This document shows positions 1 through 7,820 of a DNA stretch of 64,000 nt, piece by piece. Positions within the stretch are counted from its first letter, which is position 1, and each line of letters starts with the position of its first letter. The stretch is taken from IMG/VR virus record IMGVR_UViG_3300028388_003908, positions 79,152 to 143,151 of that record. The stretch is one strand, 5' to 3'. The stretch is from a virus. The translations under genes and the position numbers were made by a program. The notes below the pieces were generated by a model, which saw nothing but the letters and a program-made list of their open reading frames with translations, searched no databases and was not told the origin of the DNA.

Positions 1-188
1 CTTATCGTGTTGTAAGAGAAGCTATAACGAGGCCATATTGAAGGCACACCATCTACAGGAACCTTATAGCGTATGTCGTTTGAATCGAGATACGCTATGT
101 TGAAATGCTGTTGTAGGATATTTCCTCTGTTAGATGTGCTCTTTACGTCTACCTTGTGATAGCTGAGAGATCCTACGCTCAGCCTCAT
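1..188 (-). CDS. N-terminal part of an unknown protein, cut by the window edge
   Basis: An open frame runs off the left edge. Its first possible start is an ATG at 188, just after a stop in the same frame. It starts MRLSVGSLSYHKVDVKSTSN and continues with a coding-like composition to the edge. It overlaps the 3' end of the gene ending at 130 by 59 bases in another frame. No good Shine-Dalgarno site precedes the ATG, so the start is uncertain. By position it is probably another virion gene of the same operon. Function unknown. Confidence 0.55.
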   Translation of the reverse strand, partial: MRLSVGSLSYHKVDVKSTSNRGNILQQHFNIAYLDSNDIRYKVPVDGVPSIWPRYSFSYNTI

Positions 189-1107
189 CGGGAGCGATGA
201 TTAATTCATAAGGACCATCATAGCCTCCTAAGATGCCCGTACCAAAGCAACCGAGACAGAGCGAATCCGGATGCTTTCCGTAGGTGATGGTCTGAGGATC
301 AAAAGCGGAGCAAGCGCAAGGCTGACCGGTCAATCTGCGGGTGAAGAACTTAACGCGCTCGCCTCCTTGCTCAAGCATCCAATTGTTTCTTCGGATGCCC
401 TCTCGCCAGATGTAATCAATCTTCTCTATATCAGCATCGGAAACGGGCTGACAGCGATCTAAAGGTGTCTCATATAGCTCACCAGTGGCGGTGTCTTCAG
501 CGACCGTAGAAACCCTATAAAACGAGCGCTTGTCGATACGCTTAACAGAGGGATCATAAGAGAGATAAGAGATAGTCACCTCGTCTTGATCCGTAATGGT
601 TAAGCTGGCGCCTTTGCGTAAGAGCACAGGATCAGGATGATAGGCTGCCTCTAGACTGACCTCCCCGGTGTTACCCATGACGGTGCGCGCCGGTATCTCT
701 GACCCATTTAAGAGCACCATCACATCTCTACCCGAGAAGGAAGGCTCTGAGTAGAGATAAGGTGACGCTATCGGATATTGAGTACGAAAGCGCCATGGGT
801 CTTCAGCTTGATCTCCGAAGCTAATCCAACTCGTCACAACCTCGTCATGTACGGGCGTCACCGCGTAGGCGTCCCGATAGAACGTACCGCCTACGGGGAG
901 CAGATTAATGCGCTTGTAAGGTCCTCTGTCAGAGCCTTGAGAACGATAAATGTTAACCCCTCTTATGAGCCATCCTTCGTTCTCATGTATCTCCGCAGGG
1001 GAAGACCATCTAAGGTCAATAACACCCCTCTTATAAGGGGAGAGCGCGTTGACCGTCTTAGGGGGTAAGGGCCAAGGGCCTCTCGATAAATTCCATCCTG
1101 CGGTCAT
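130..1107 (-). CDS. Virion structural protein with C-terminal Cys motif (putative neck/tail)
   Basis: A 325-residue protein starting at ATG 1107 behind TAAGGAGCGCGT. The N-terminal 80 residues look like a fibronectin/Ig-like beta domain (a stretch reading GVNIYRSQGSDRGPYKRINL). The C-terminus has a Cys cluster, PCAC then CLGCFGTGILGGYDGPYEL, of a kind found in phage structural proteins that bind a metal. There are no membrane segments. It is first in a run of minus-strand genes and overlaps the next reading frame by 59 bases. The virion role is inferred from domain style and neighbours. Confidence 0.6.
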   Translation of the reverse strand: MTAGWNLSRGPWPLPPKTVNALSPYKRGVIDLRWSSPAEIHENEGWLIRGVNIYRSQGSDRGPYKRINLLPVGGTFYRDAYAVTPVHDEVVTSWISFGDQAEDPWRFRTQYPIASPYLYSEPSFSGRDVMVLLNGSEIPARTVMGNTGEVSLEAAYHPDPVLLRKGASLTITDQDEVTISYLSYDPSVKRIDKRSFYRVSTVAEDTATGELYETPLDRCQPVSDADIEKIDYIWREGIRRNNWMLEQGGERVKFFTRRLTGQPCACSAFDPQTITYGKHPDSLCLGCFGTGILGGYDGPYELIIAPDEAERRISQLSQGRRKEHI

Positions 1108-1126
1108 ACGCGCTCCTTACATGATG

Positions 1127-1411
1127 TTAACCCTCTGCGGAGGTGTCTTCATCATCAGTAAGAACAATAAAAGAACCATCTTGGTCCACCTTCCAAGAGG
1201 TCTCCTCTGTGACCTCAAAGCGATCACGAACGTCTACGAGCAACTGACGAGCAGCCTGCTCATTAGCCTCAAGTTGAGCGGTCAAGCGCGACTTCTGCCA
1301 CTCAAGGTTTCCGATCTGATTCAAGATCTGAGTGGTGAGATTACGCCTCGTAGTGAGCGTGTTCTTCTCTTCGTCAGTGAGCGTGCCAAGTGTCTTCTCT
1401 GTCTGTGCCAT
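1127..1411 (-). CDS. Small coiled-coil protein of unknown function
   Basis: 94 residues starting at ATG 1411 behind GAAAGGACTGAATC. Residues ~10-65 are strongly helical with heptad-like spacing (NLTTQILNQIGNLEWQKSRL), and the C-terminal 25 residues are acidic. It sits 19 bases upstream of the virion gene that starts at 1107 and shares its transcript. A TATAAT element lies ~40 bases upstream of its start. It could be an assembly accessory, but no family is recognised. Confidence 0.55.
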   Translation of the reverse strand: MAQTEKTLGTLTDEEKNTLTTRRNLTTQILNQIGNLEWQKSRLTAQLEANEQAARQLLVDVRDRFEVTEETSWKVDQDGSFIVLTDDEDTSAEG

Positions 1412-1449
1412 GATTCAGTCCTTTCAAGATGCAAGATAACATGGTCACA

Positions 1450-1459
1450 GCATTATACT
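1450..1459 (-). promoter_or_regulatory. -10-like element for the 1127-1411 gene
   Basis: The minus strand reads GAGAGTATAATGCTG, with TATAAT at 1452-1457, about 40 bases upstream of the ATG at 1411. There is no recognisable -35. It is one of a recurring set of similar elements upstream of transcription units in this window. Confidence 0.4.
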
Positions 1460-1460
1460 C

Positions 1461-1757
1461 TCACTTAGCGACAGCGCCTTCCTTATCTCGACATAATCTA
1501 GGAAGCTCTCTCACATATAAATGAATCTGCTCGGCTTCTGCCTTCATGTCTTGAGCGTCTCTCTGCATGATCTCAACCCCTCCAAGAGCGTGATTACTTG
1601 GAGGACCGACAAAAGATTTCTGCTCAAGATTGGGGCTTTTGATTTTTAGTCTAGTAACCTTCTTCTCCTTCTTTGATTCTTTTTCCGAGGAAGAACCACA
1701 CGATGGAAGCAGAGCCCATACGCAGAAGGATATGACGACAAAAAGTAGCGTTTTCAT
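1461..1757 (-). CDS. Small lipoprotein, probable outer-membrane spanin (Rz1-like)
   Basis: 98 residues. A short hydrophobic signal peptide (residues 1-18) ends in a lipobox, LLPSC, so Cys20 should be lipidated. The mature part is Lys/Glu-rich and then Pro-containing. The start (ATG behind AGGAGATCCGTCA) overlaps the stop of the preceding membrane coiled-coil gene by four bases (ATGA). This order, a membrane coiled-coil protein followed by an overlapping lipoprotein, is the i-spanin/o-spanin arrangement of phages of Gram-negative hosts that fuses the inner and outer membranes at lysis. The sequence is not a recognisable Rz1, so this is inference from architecture. Confidence 0.5.
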   Translation of the reverse strand: MKTLLFVVISFCVWALLPSCGSSSEKESKKEKKVTRLKIKSPNLEQKSFVGPPSNHALGGVEIMQRDAQDMKAEAEQIHLYVRELPRLCRDKEGAVAK

Positions 1758-2035
1758 TGACGGATCTCCTGCAACATACGTCTAATGTCCTCTAACATGA
1801 GACGGGTGCGCTCAAGATCTTTTCTTATCTGCTCAAGCGCTTGAGCGTTAAGCTCGACCTTGGTCATGGAAGCCTTACATTCTTTCAGACCTTGTGTATT
1901 TTCGGTCTGCTCTCTCTCGATAAGAGCAAGCTGAACGCTAATGCTATTTACCCACAATAAGATTGGGATAATCAGCACTGATAAGATCTTAAATCCAAGG
2001 TCGATGATGTTCTTGTTATTTTCGCTGTTAGACAT
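1754..2035 (-). CDS. N-terminal TM plus coiled coil, probable inner-membrane spanin
   Basis: 93 residues starting at ATG 2035 behind GGGGGACGTAAGATC. One hydrophobic segment (residues ~13-32, FKILSVLIIPILLWVNSISV) is followed by a long helical coiled coil to the C-terminus (LEQIRKDLERTRLMLEDIRR). The last codons overlap the lipoprotein gene. Topology and gene order match an i-spanin. A XhlA-like membrane anchor or other small membrane protein is the alternative. It is shorter than classical Rz (~150 residues). Confidence 0.5.
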   Translation of the reverse strand: MSNSENNKNIIDLGFKILSVLIIPILLWVNSISVQLALIEREQTENTQGLKECKASMTKVELNAQALEQIRKDLERTRLMLEDIRRMLQEIRQ

Positions 2036-2059
2036 GATCTTACGTCCCCCTAAAACCGA

Positions 2060-2803
2060 TCAAACTCGGAAGTATGATCTCAAGCTCTTGAAGGTCTCCA
2101 CATCCTCTTTAGAAGGAGATTGACCTGCCACAGCATTAAGACCGAGCGTCTTAATCGCATCCATCGCTCTCTGATCGCCTTGTGAGCGCGCCCTACGGAA
2201 AAGCTCTCTCAAGATCTCAGCGTCAAGAGGTGCAACAGGAGTAGAGACGTTTTGTCCATTACCTGCGCCTTGCATGGACAAGATTCTCTGCTCTTGAGAA
2301 GGCCAAAGAACATAACCCTTAGTCAGAGATTGATGATTCTTTACGAGACCTTGATTGCTCGCCCAATTGGGCACCGATTCGATATGTGCAATCCACTCTT
2401 GAGTGTACTTAGCGCGATCTGGTACACGCGCTATGTTGTCGTAAAAATCCGCCTTATCAGAGTAGACCCCAACCCAATGCAAGATACCCTCAAGCCAAGT
2501 CTTTTTCCAATTGGTCGTGCGGTGGAAGCGCGCTCTATCTCTCGCCTTTCTATTTAAGACAAGAGAAGGATAAAGACGAGACACAAGAGTCAGATTCATA
2601 GACGCTTTGCCTTTGCCCTTAGCGTCATCTGTTGTCCCAATCGTTGAACTCAGTTTCACGCTCACCATCTCCGAAAGATGAATTAGATAAACGCCTTTAA
2701 ATCCTGAGACGCGAGACCAGCCCTTGATCTTGGGATTACTCTTAATCGAATCTAACCATGATTCGAGTTCTGCGCGTGATATTTGAACATATGTTGCAGC
2801 CAT
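2060..2803 (-). CDS. Unknown phage protein, 247 residues
   Basis: Starts at ATG 2803 behind AGAGGTCATAAAA, 2 bases after the stop of the Dps-like gene. Residues 1-130 look like a compact alpha/beta domain rich in aromatics (SGFKGVYLIHLSEMVSVKLS). Residues ~130-200 are Trp-rich and hydrophilic (EWIAHIESVPNWASNQGL). The C-terminal 60 residues are helical (LRELFRRARSQGDQRAMDAI). There is no TM segment, Cys cluster or catalytic motif. No family recognised. Probably a virion or morphogenesis protein from its operon. Confidence 0.55.
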   Translation of the reverse strand: MAATYVQISRAELESWLDSIKSNPKIKGWSRVSGFKGVYLIHLSEMVSVKLSSTIGTTDDAKGKGKASMNLTLVSRLYPSLVLNRKARDRARFHRTTNWKKTWLEGILHWVGVYSDKADFYDNIARVPDRAKYTQEWIAHIESVPNWASNQGLVKNHQSLTKGYVLWPSQEQRILSMQGAGNGQNVSTPVAPLDAEILRELFRRARSQGDQRAMDAIKTLGLNAVAGQSPSKEDVETFKSLRSYFRV

Positions 2804-2805
2804 TT

Positions 2806-4125
2806 TTATGACCTCTTTCTTTGACGTAGAAGATAAAGATTCGTCTCATGTGCGTTAGCAATAGACATAATAAAATCATCAAGTCCTAGAGACATACCGC
2901 CATTATCTTTTATCATATCGTAGACGCGCTTTAAGATGGGCTGTATGCGCTCCTCTGCGATAAGAGCGCGTGTAATAGGATCGGTAGCGTCATTGTGGAT
3001 CAAGACCTGAATCGACTGCTGAGCTTGAGGCACCGGCGCAACCGCTACAGGACCGTATTCCCCTACAATCTTCTCCGCTAAGGTGTCGATCTCGTCCTCT
3101 AAGGACTCATAGAGACGCTCCATCAGCTGATGATCCCCATAAGAGGATAGTCCTTTAACCTGCCAATGTGAGGTCCAATGGGACCAATGCACAGCGCGCA
3201 GTACAGCCAAGAGCGTCTGCATGATCTCTAGCTTCACGTCAGCGGAGGCATATCGGATTTTATTAGAGGAAGCCTTCTTAGAACGAACCTTAAAGAACTC
3301 CTTAGACCCGTTGTGTGAGAGATTTCCTTGTCGATCAATATCGTAGTAACCCATGTCATTTACCCCTATATCAAGCGCCTTGCGCGAGCGTCTGTTCTTC
3401 TGTCTTACGGTAGAGACACCACCGCCCTCGTATCTTTTAAATCTGTTCAAGTGCTTACGCCTCTTTTGATTGTAGCGCTTGATCCTTGAGCGATTTTTCA
3501 GATAGTAGCGTCTTCTCTTTGTCTTGAGTTTGGTCTTGTTCTTAAGACGGTTTTTAATGCGCCATTTTTTGTACTCTCTGCGAGCCTGACCCTTCTGCTT
3601 ACGCTGTCTTTTTGAAGGGATTTTTACCGAGATAAACGCGCTCTTAAAGAGATCTCCGTTCTCGTCTACGTCATAGATAAAATCCTCGTCTTCAAGATAA
3701 GGATCTAATACCTCACCCATGAGCGCGTCTAAAGCTACTCTGCGCTTCAATCCTGTAGAGGTAGACTGATCTATATAAGGATGACCATACTGATCTCCGG
3801 GTAAACCACTAGAGCGAGGTCGCTGATGTAGAGGCTTACCGTCAGGCTGATTTGGTATCGCGTTAGGATTGGGAGCTTTGGAGTAAGACGTAGAAGCACC
3901 CGATGAATCCGAAGGTGTATTCGATACAGGAGGTCCCGCCCTCTGCTCTGTCCTGCCTTCTGGATGACCTGAAGGTAGGGGCAATACCCGATCTCTTTTA
4001 GGCTGACCGTCTGCGTAATCCTCTCTACTTGGAGAAGGCGCCGGCGTGTTCTCTCTAGAATCATTTACCCATGTACGAACGCCACTAAGCTCTTGAACAG
4101 GTTGACTATGACCCATAGTGTTCAC
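2806..4125 (-). CDS. Disordered and basic protein with C-terminal Dps/ferritin-like domain
   Basis: 439 residues in three parts. Residues 1-135 are Pro/Ser-rich and disordered. Residues ~170-232 are an extremely Lys/Arg-rich stretch likely to bind DNA or RNA. Residues ~300-439 resemble a Dps/ferritin-like four-helix domain: VHWSHWTSHWQVKG, then GDHQLMERLYE and EDEIDTLAEKI, which place His, Asp and Glu residues like the Dps ferroxidase set. Dps proteins bind iron and protect or compact DNA. The first start (GTG 4125) overlaps the previous stop; the ATG three codons later has the better-spaced Shine-Dalgarno AGGTGA. Enzyme activity is not proven by sequence. Confidence 0.6.
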   Translation of the reverse strand: MNTMGHSQPVQELSGVRTWVNDSRENTPAPSPSREDYADGQPKRDRVLPLPSGHPEGRTEQRAGPPVSNTPSDSSGASTSYSKAPNPNAIPNQPDGKPLHQRPRSSGLPGDQYGHPYIDQSTSTGLKRRVALDALMGEVLDPYLEDEDFIYDVDENGDLFKSAFISVKIPSKRQRKQKGQARREYKKWRIKNRLKNKTKLKTKRRRYYLKNRSRIKRYNQKRRKHLNRFKRYEGGGVSTVRQKNRRSRKALDIGVNDMGYYDIDRQGNLSHNGSKEFFKVRSKKASSNKIRYASADVKLEIMQTLLAVLRAVHWSHWTSHWQVKGLSSYGDHQLMERLYESLEDEIDTLAEKIVGEYGPVAVAPVPQAQQSIQVLIHNDATDPITRALIAEERIQPILKRVYDMIKDNGGMSLGLDDFIMSIANAHETNLYLLRQRKRS

Positions 4126-4487
4126 CTGCCTTTGAGATAGGCGAGCGCTACCTTCTTGACGGGATCTTGATTGTACTTAGAGGCGATATCCACCTTCTCT
4201 CGATCCGTGTGAGGCAAGCGTTGACGATAAAAACCTTCACCCATCTTGATGAGCGCATAATTGGTCATATCTAGAGAGCGCTCTAGTCTATCTAAAGACT
4301 GAGGAATACCGCTAAGCGCGTCCCCAAACTTCTGATAGATTTCCTCTTTCAGATCCTCATCGCAATCTTCCAAGGTCTCTCGGATTTGATTGCAAAAGGA
4401 TCTGATAATATGCGCCTGTACTCTAGAGGAGGAAGCCCCCTCTGCGAGCACAGACCAACTAGCTTGACTTGAGGATCTTTTTCTCAT
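4122..4487 (-). CDS. Small helical protein of unknown function
   Basis: 121 residues, mostly helical and hydrophilic (FCNQIRETLEDCDEDLKEEI; LDRLERSLDMTNYALIKMGE). The ATG at 4487 follows AAGGAGAGCGGTT. Its stop overlaps the GTG start of the Dps-like gene, so translation of the two is probably coupled. An inverted repeat, CGCTCTC/GAGAGCG, spans its leader and part of the Shine-Dalgarno site. No family recognised. Confidence 0.5.
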   Translation of the reverse strand: MRKRSSSQASWSVLAEGASSSRVQAHIIRSFCNQIRETLEDCDEDLKEEIYQKFGDALSGIPQSLDRLERSLDMTNYALIKMGEGFYRQRLPHTDREKVDIASKYNQDPVKKVALAYLKGR

Positions 4488-4535
4488 AACCGCTCTCCTT
4501 CTTTATGTAGAGAGCGTTCATAAATGAGTTAAAGA

Positions 4536-5459
4536 TTAACCCTCCTCAAGACCCTTCTCAATACCATTCACAACGCCAGCGCTCTCTACTGCCTTGATCT
4601 CCTCAAGAACCTCAGGGCTGTCCGAGTAAAGCTCAAGAGCCTTCTTGACGCGCTTAGTCCAGTGAGGGTTCATATCCCACTCAATACCATTTGAAAGGAT
4701 CTTGATCTTGCTATCTTCTCCTACCTCGACAGCCCCTTGCTCGGGTGCTTGCTCAAGTCCGTCAAGAATCTGAGCTTCCTCTGAGGGACCTTCATCCTCA
4801 ACGGGCTCCTCAACGGGCTCCTCAACAGGCTCAAAATCCTCCTCCTGCTCGATGATCTCAGTAGAGAAATTACCTTCAAGATTCTCTAGCGTGTCAATCT
4901 CTTGACCGACCGCGTTCACGTCTGAGATCACGGTCTTTTGTTGGGCTGCGGTCTTGAGAGTAAGATTAACAGAGGTAGCGCCTTGCATCTCAGCTAGACC
5001 ATCCTCTGCGCTTGACGCGCTCTTTACGTCTGCACCTGAAGTGTCTGACACAGAACCGACAAGATAATTATCCTCGTCCTCTGTGGAGACCACTACAGGA
5101 AACTTAACACCCTCTTGCTCTACAACTGGCTCGGCAACAGGCTCGTTTACGGAAGACACCTTTGTCTCCTCGTCATAAACGGTCTCTACCTCCATCGAGG
5201 TGCGCTCTTTAACCTGCTCTACCGCCTGCTTTACGGGAGCCGGAGCAGGATCTGCCTTTGCCTCAGGTACTCGTAGCCAGCCTCTCTTAAGACCTGCTTT
5301 AAGCTCAGGCATCGCAACCTCTTCCCCACCGATGCGTAGAGAAGATCCGTCAAATTCGATAATGTCACCCGCAGTAAGATTACGCTCTAGTCTGCCAAGG
5401 TGGATTGTGGTTGTAGCCTCAAGCTCAATAAAGCTACCCTTTTTAAATGTAATGGACAC
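4536..5459 (-). CDS. Acidic low-complexity protein, putative virion/assembly factor
   Basis: 307 residues from a GTG at 5459 behind AGGAGGAACACAAC. Residues 1-65 form a small beta-type domain (FKKGSFIELEATTTIHLGRL). Residues 66-245 are disordered and very acidic, with Pro-Val-Glu runs (EPVEEPVEEPVEDEGPSEE). The last 55 residues form a helical tail (MNPHWTKRVKKALELYSDSP). It is the first gene of the leftward operon, next to the divergent promoter region at 5460-5585. Function not recognised; the acidic, disordered body resembles scaffolding or DNA-mimic proteins only in composition. Confidence 0.5.
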   Translation of the reverse strand: MSITFKKGSFIELEATTTIHLGRLERNLTAGDIIEFDGSSLRIGGEEVAMPELKAGLKRGWLRVPEAKADPAPAPVKQAVEQVKERTSMEVETVYDEETKVSSVNEPVAEPVVEQEGVKFPVVVSTEDEDNYLVGSVSDTSGADVKSASSAEDGLAEMQGATSVNLTLKTAAQQKTVISDVNAVGQEIDTLENLEGNFSTEIIEQEEDFEPVEEPVEEPVEDEGPSEEAQILDGLEQAPEQGAVEVGEDSKIKILSNGIEWDMNPHWTKRVKKALELYSDSPEVLEEIKAVESAGVVNGIEKGLEEG

Positions 5460-5585
5460 GTTGTGTTCCTCCTAGGTTATCTGCATCACGCGCTCTATAA
5501 TACAGAGTTCGATATGCAGGTTCTTGGATTTTTGTTAATGCTTATATCCGACGTATAAGTAAATCAATGAGGCTAAGGGGTAAAC
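5460..5585. promoter_or_regulatory. Divergent intergenic region
   Basis: 126 bases between the leftward 4536-5459 operon and the rightward operon starting at 5586. It contains CTCTATAATAC (TATAAT at 5496-5501, plus orientation) and an AT-rich stretch at 5527-5560. The plus gene has AAGGGG before its ATG and the minus gene AGGAGG before its GTG. Promoters for both directions are expected here, but no -35 hexamer is clear. Confidence 0.4.
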
Positions 5586-6041
5586 ATGAAACCGTCTAGA
5601 AGAGCAAAGATCATACGCGCTTTAAATCAATCGCTCAAAATCGCCATACAACATAGTCTCCGAAAGCTAAGAGAGACCAATGATGATGCGGTTTTCGAGG
5701 AGGCGCTCCGACGCTTTTACCTCAACAAAGGGTTACCTAAGGATTATGAAAACACCTTAGAAATGAGATACTTATCTGCATACTATAGAGATTCTCAGAA
5801 AATGCAAGTCGTTAAGCAGGATCTTAGCTATGAGCAGGAAAATGAGGTCTGCGACCGACTGCTTGAGGTCGGTATGTGGCTTCATACGAGATGGGCGCCT
5901 AAGGTTCGTACTCTAGTGGTAAAGGTCTGTGGGGGACAGGAAAATACTCTCACCTTCACGCGAACGCTCTTTGATATAAAGGATCGCACCCCTAACGGAC
6001 TACATATCGGTCGTATGCTTAACGTGATTTTAGACGCATAG
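5586..6041 (+). CDS. Unknown protein, 151 residues
   Basis: Starts at ATG 5586 behind AAGGGGTAAAC. It is a basic N-terminal helical region (MKPSRRAKIIRALNQSLKIA) followed by a mixed domain ending GLHIGRMLNVILDA. No TM segment or Cys cluster. It is the first gene of the rightward unit leading to the SNF2 helicase, with a promoter-like TAGTATAAGATAG starting at its stop codon. No family recognised. Confidence 0.5.
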   Translation: MKPSRRAKIIRALNQSLKIAIQHSLRKLRETNDDAVFEEALRRFYLNKGLPKDYENTLEMRYLSAYYRDSQKMQVVKQDLSYEQENEVCDRLLEVGMWLHTRWAPKVRTLVVKVCGGQENTLTFTRTLFDIKDRTPNGLHIGRMLNVILDA

Positions 6042-6051
6042 TATAAGATAG
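6037..6051 (+). promoter_or_regulatory. -10-like element before the SNF2 helicase
   Basis: CATAGTATAAGATAG, with TATAAG at 6042-6047, lies 41 bases before the GTG start at 6088. A poor TTAACG occurs at a 17-base spacing. It belongs to the recurring TA(G/C)TATAA(G/T) set. Confidence 0.4.
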
Positions 6052-6087
6052 TTTGTCTTTTAACACCCTCACACGAAAGGTAAAAAC

Positions 6088-7689
6088 GTGGAGAGCGACA
6101 AGCTATTAAAGACTATCGAGAAGCTGAGAAAAATCCGAACTAGAGAAGATCTTGTGCCTCCTGCTTCTAACATCTTGAGATCGCATCTGCCGGACGGAAA
6201 CAAACTCACCCTTCGTCAATATCAGATCCAAGGTATCCTACATCTGCTCGCCATGCCTCGCTTTGTGCTAGGGGATGACACCGGTCTTGGTAAGACTCTA
6301 CAGACGATCAGCGCGCTCTCGTATGTTTGGGATAAGCGACCAGAGATACCCGCGATTATCTGTACGACCAAGAGCGCTGTTGGTCAGTGGGAATCAGAAT
6401 TTGAGCGCTTTACACATGGCGTCAAGGTCTTTAAATGTCTCGGGACAAAAAAACAGCGCAGGAAGATTTATGACGCCTTCTTTGAAGCGGAAGGCCCTAA
6501 AGCGATCATCCTAGGATATCGCACCGCTTGCGTTGATTTCGACATCCTTCAACCTATGGCCGGTCACGTTATGATCTTTGACGAGGCGACCGCGTTTAAG
6601 AATGATACCTCACAAGTGCACCAAGTATGCAAGCACCTAGCAGGCTCAGCAGAGCGCGTGTGGTCTCTAAGCGCTACCATCATCAAAAATCGTCTGATGG
6701 AAGCATGGGCGATTTACAAAGTTACCGTGCCTCACCTCTTTACAACCAAGACCGCGTTTATGCGTGATTACTGCATCACCCGAGATCAACCCCTACCTGG
6801 AGGGCGCAGACGCATTAAGGTTGTGGTCGGTCACCGTAAGCATGACATACAAGCGTTCAGAGAGCTTATCGACCCGTACTTTATCGGAAGACCCAAGCAT
6901 GAGGTGGCTAAGGAGCTACCCCCTCTCACCTCTAAGACCATCGCTTGCGAACTCACAAAAGAGCAGAAGGTAAAGTATCGTGAAGCGCTTAATGGTCTAC
7001 TAGAGGTTAATGATGACGAGACCGGCGAGACAAAAGAGCGCGAGGTTACTAAGCTCACCGCCGTGACCGTCTGTCAGCAAATCGTAAACCACCCCTCTCT
7101 CGTTAATGTCGATGGTGAATCCGGTAAGCTAGACTCTCTTGTCGATTTGCTCACCAATGAGCTTGACGGTGAGAAGGTAATCGTCTTCTCTCGCTTCCGA
7201 CAGATGGTCGATATACTAGAGGAAACGCTGAAAAAAGCTAAGATTAAGACGAGCAGGATCACCGGCGCAGAGGGCGGGGATCAGCGTCTCGCGTCTCAGA
7301 AGGCCTTTCAAGACGAGAAATCAGACGTGAGGGTGTGCCTTATCACCATGGCGGCTGCCGAAGGCGTCAATCTACAGCTAGCCAAAGCGGTCGTCTTCTA
7401 TGACACGCCATGGAGCGCTGGTGATTATCTACAGATCATAGGGCGCATGATCCGTATTGGCTCAATACATGAGCGCGTATTCTCATATCACCTATGCGCC
7501 CCTAAGACCATTGATGACCGCGTTATGAAATCTCTCAAAGCTAAGATGAATCTGATCGAGAGCGTCTTAGGTAAGCGTCTCAAAGCAGAAGGCGAGGAAG
7601 AGGACGTGATCGAGGTCGGGCGCTCGGAGATCGCAGATCTATTCGATGGTCTGCTAGAGGATGCAAACGATATAATCAAAACCAAGTAA
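6088..7689 (+). CDS. SNF2/DEAD-like superfamily 2 helicase
   Basis: 533 residues from a GTG at 6088 (AAAGGTAAAAAC upstream). Walker A GDDTGLGKT is at residues ~62-70, the Walker B variant FDEAT at ~163-167, motif III SLSAT at ~192, and the C-terminal helicase lobe includes KVIVFSRFRQMVD and motif VI QIIGRMIRIGS (~447). These are SNF2-family signatures of an ATP-driven DNA translocase. Family members in phages act in replication, recombination or transcription (T4 UvsW-like and others). There is no extra N-terminal DNA-binding domain. It precedes a small Cys-rich gene in the same operon. Confidence 0.9.
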   Translation: MESDKLLKTIEKLRKIRTREDLVPPASNILRSHLPDGNKLTLRQYQIQGILHLLAMPRFVLGDDTGLGKTLQTISALSYVWDKRPEIPAIICTTKSAVGQWESEFERFTHGVKVFKCLGTKKQRRKIYDAFFEAEGPKAIILGYRTACVDFDILQPMAGHVMIFDEATAFKNDTSQVHQVCKHLAGSAERVWSLSATIIKNRLMEAWAIYKVTVPHLFTTKTAFMRDYCITRDQPLPGGRRRIKVVVGHRKHDIQAFRELIDPYFIGRPKHEVAKELPPLTSKTIACELTKEQKVKYREALNGLLEVNDDETGETKEREVTKLTAVTVCQQIVNHPSLVNVDGESGKLDSLVDLLTNELDGEKVIVFSRFRQMVDILEETLKKAKIKTSRITGAEGGDQRLASQKAFQDEKSDVRVCLITMAAAEGVNLQLAKAVVFYDTPWSAGDYLQIIGRMIRIGSIHERVFSYHLCAPKTIDDRVMKSLKAKMNLIESVLGKRLKAEGEEEDVIEVGRSEIADLFDGLLEDANDIIKTK

Positions 7690-7703
7690 AAAGGACTTAC
7701 TGC

Positions 7704-7820
7704 GTGAAGCCCATTGAAGTGATTAAATATCTCAATCATCAAACCAAGAAATGTGCTTCATGCGGTAAGCGTATTGACAAGCGCATCGTCTGCCCCTGCA
7801 TCAAAAGGAAGACAGCATGA
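7704..7820 (+). CDS. 38-residue Cys-rich (zinc-ribbon-like) protein
   Basis: A short gene starting at GTG 7704 (AAAAGGACTTACTGC upstream). It translates to MKPIEVIKYLNHQTKKCASC followed by GKRIDKRIVCPCIKRKTA. The CASC and CPC pairs, 14 residues apart, suggest a single zinc knuckle. The stop overlaps the ATG of the next gene (ATGA). The small size, good Shine-Dalgarno site and overlap support a real gene. Function unknown; perhaps a nucleic-acid or protein-binding adaptor. Confidence 0.6.
   Translation: MKPIEVIKYLNHQTKKCASCGKRIDKRIVCPCIKRKTA

Noticed and set aside
3771-4064. 97-codon minus frame within the Dps-like gene
   Set aside because: Alternative frame of the disordered N-terminal region; no start context and no neighbour coupling.
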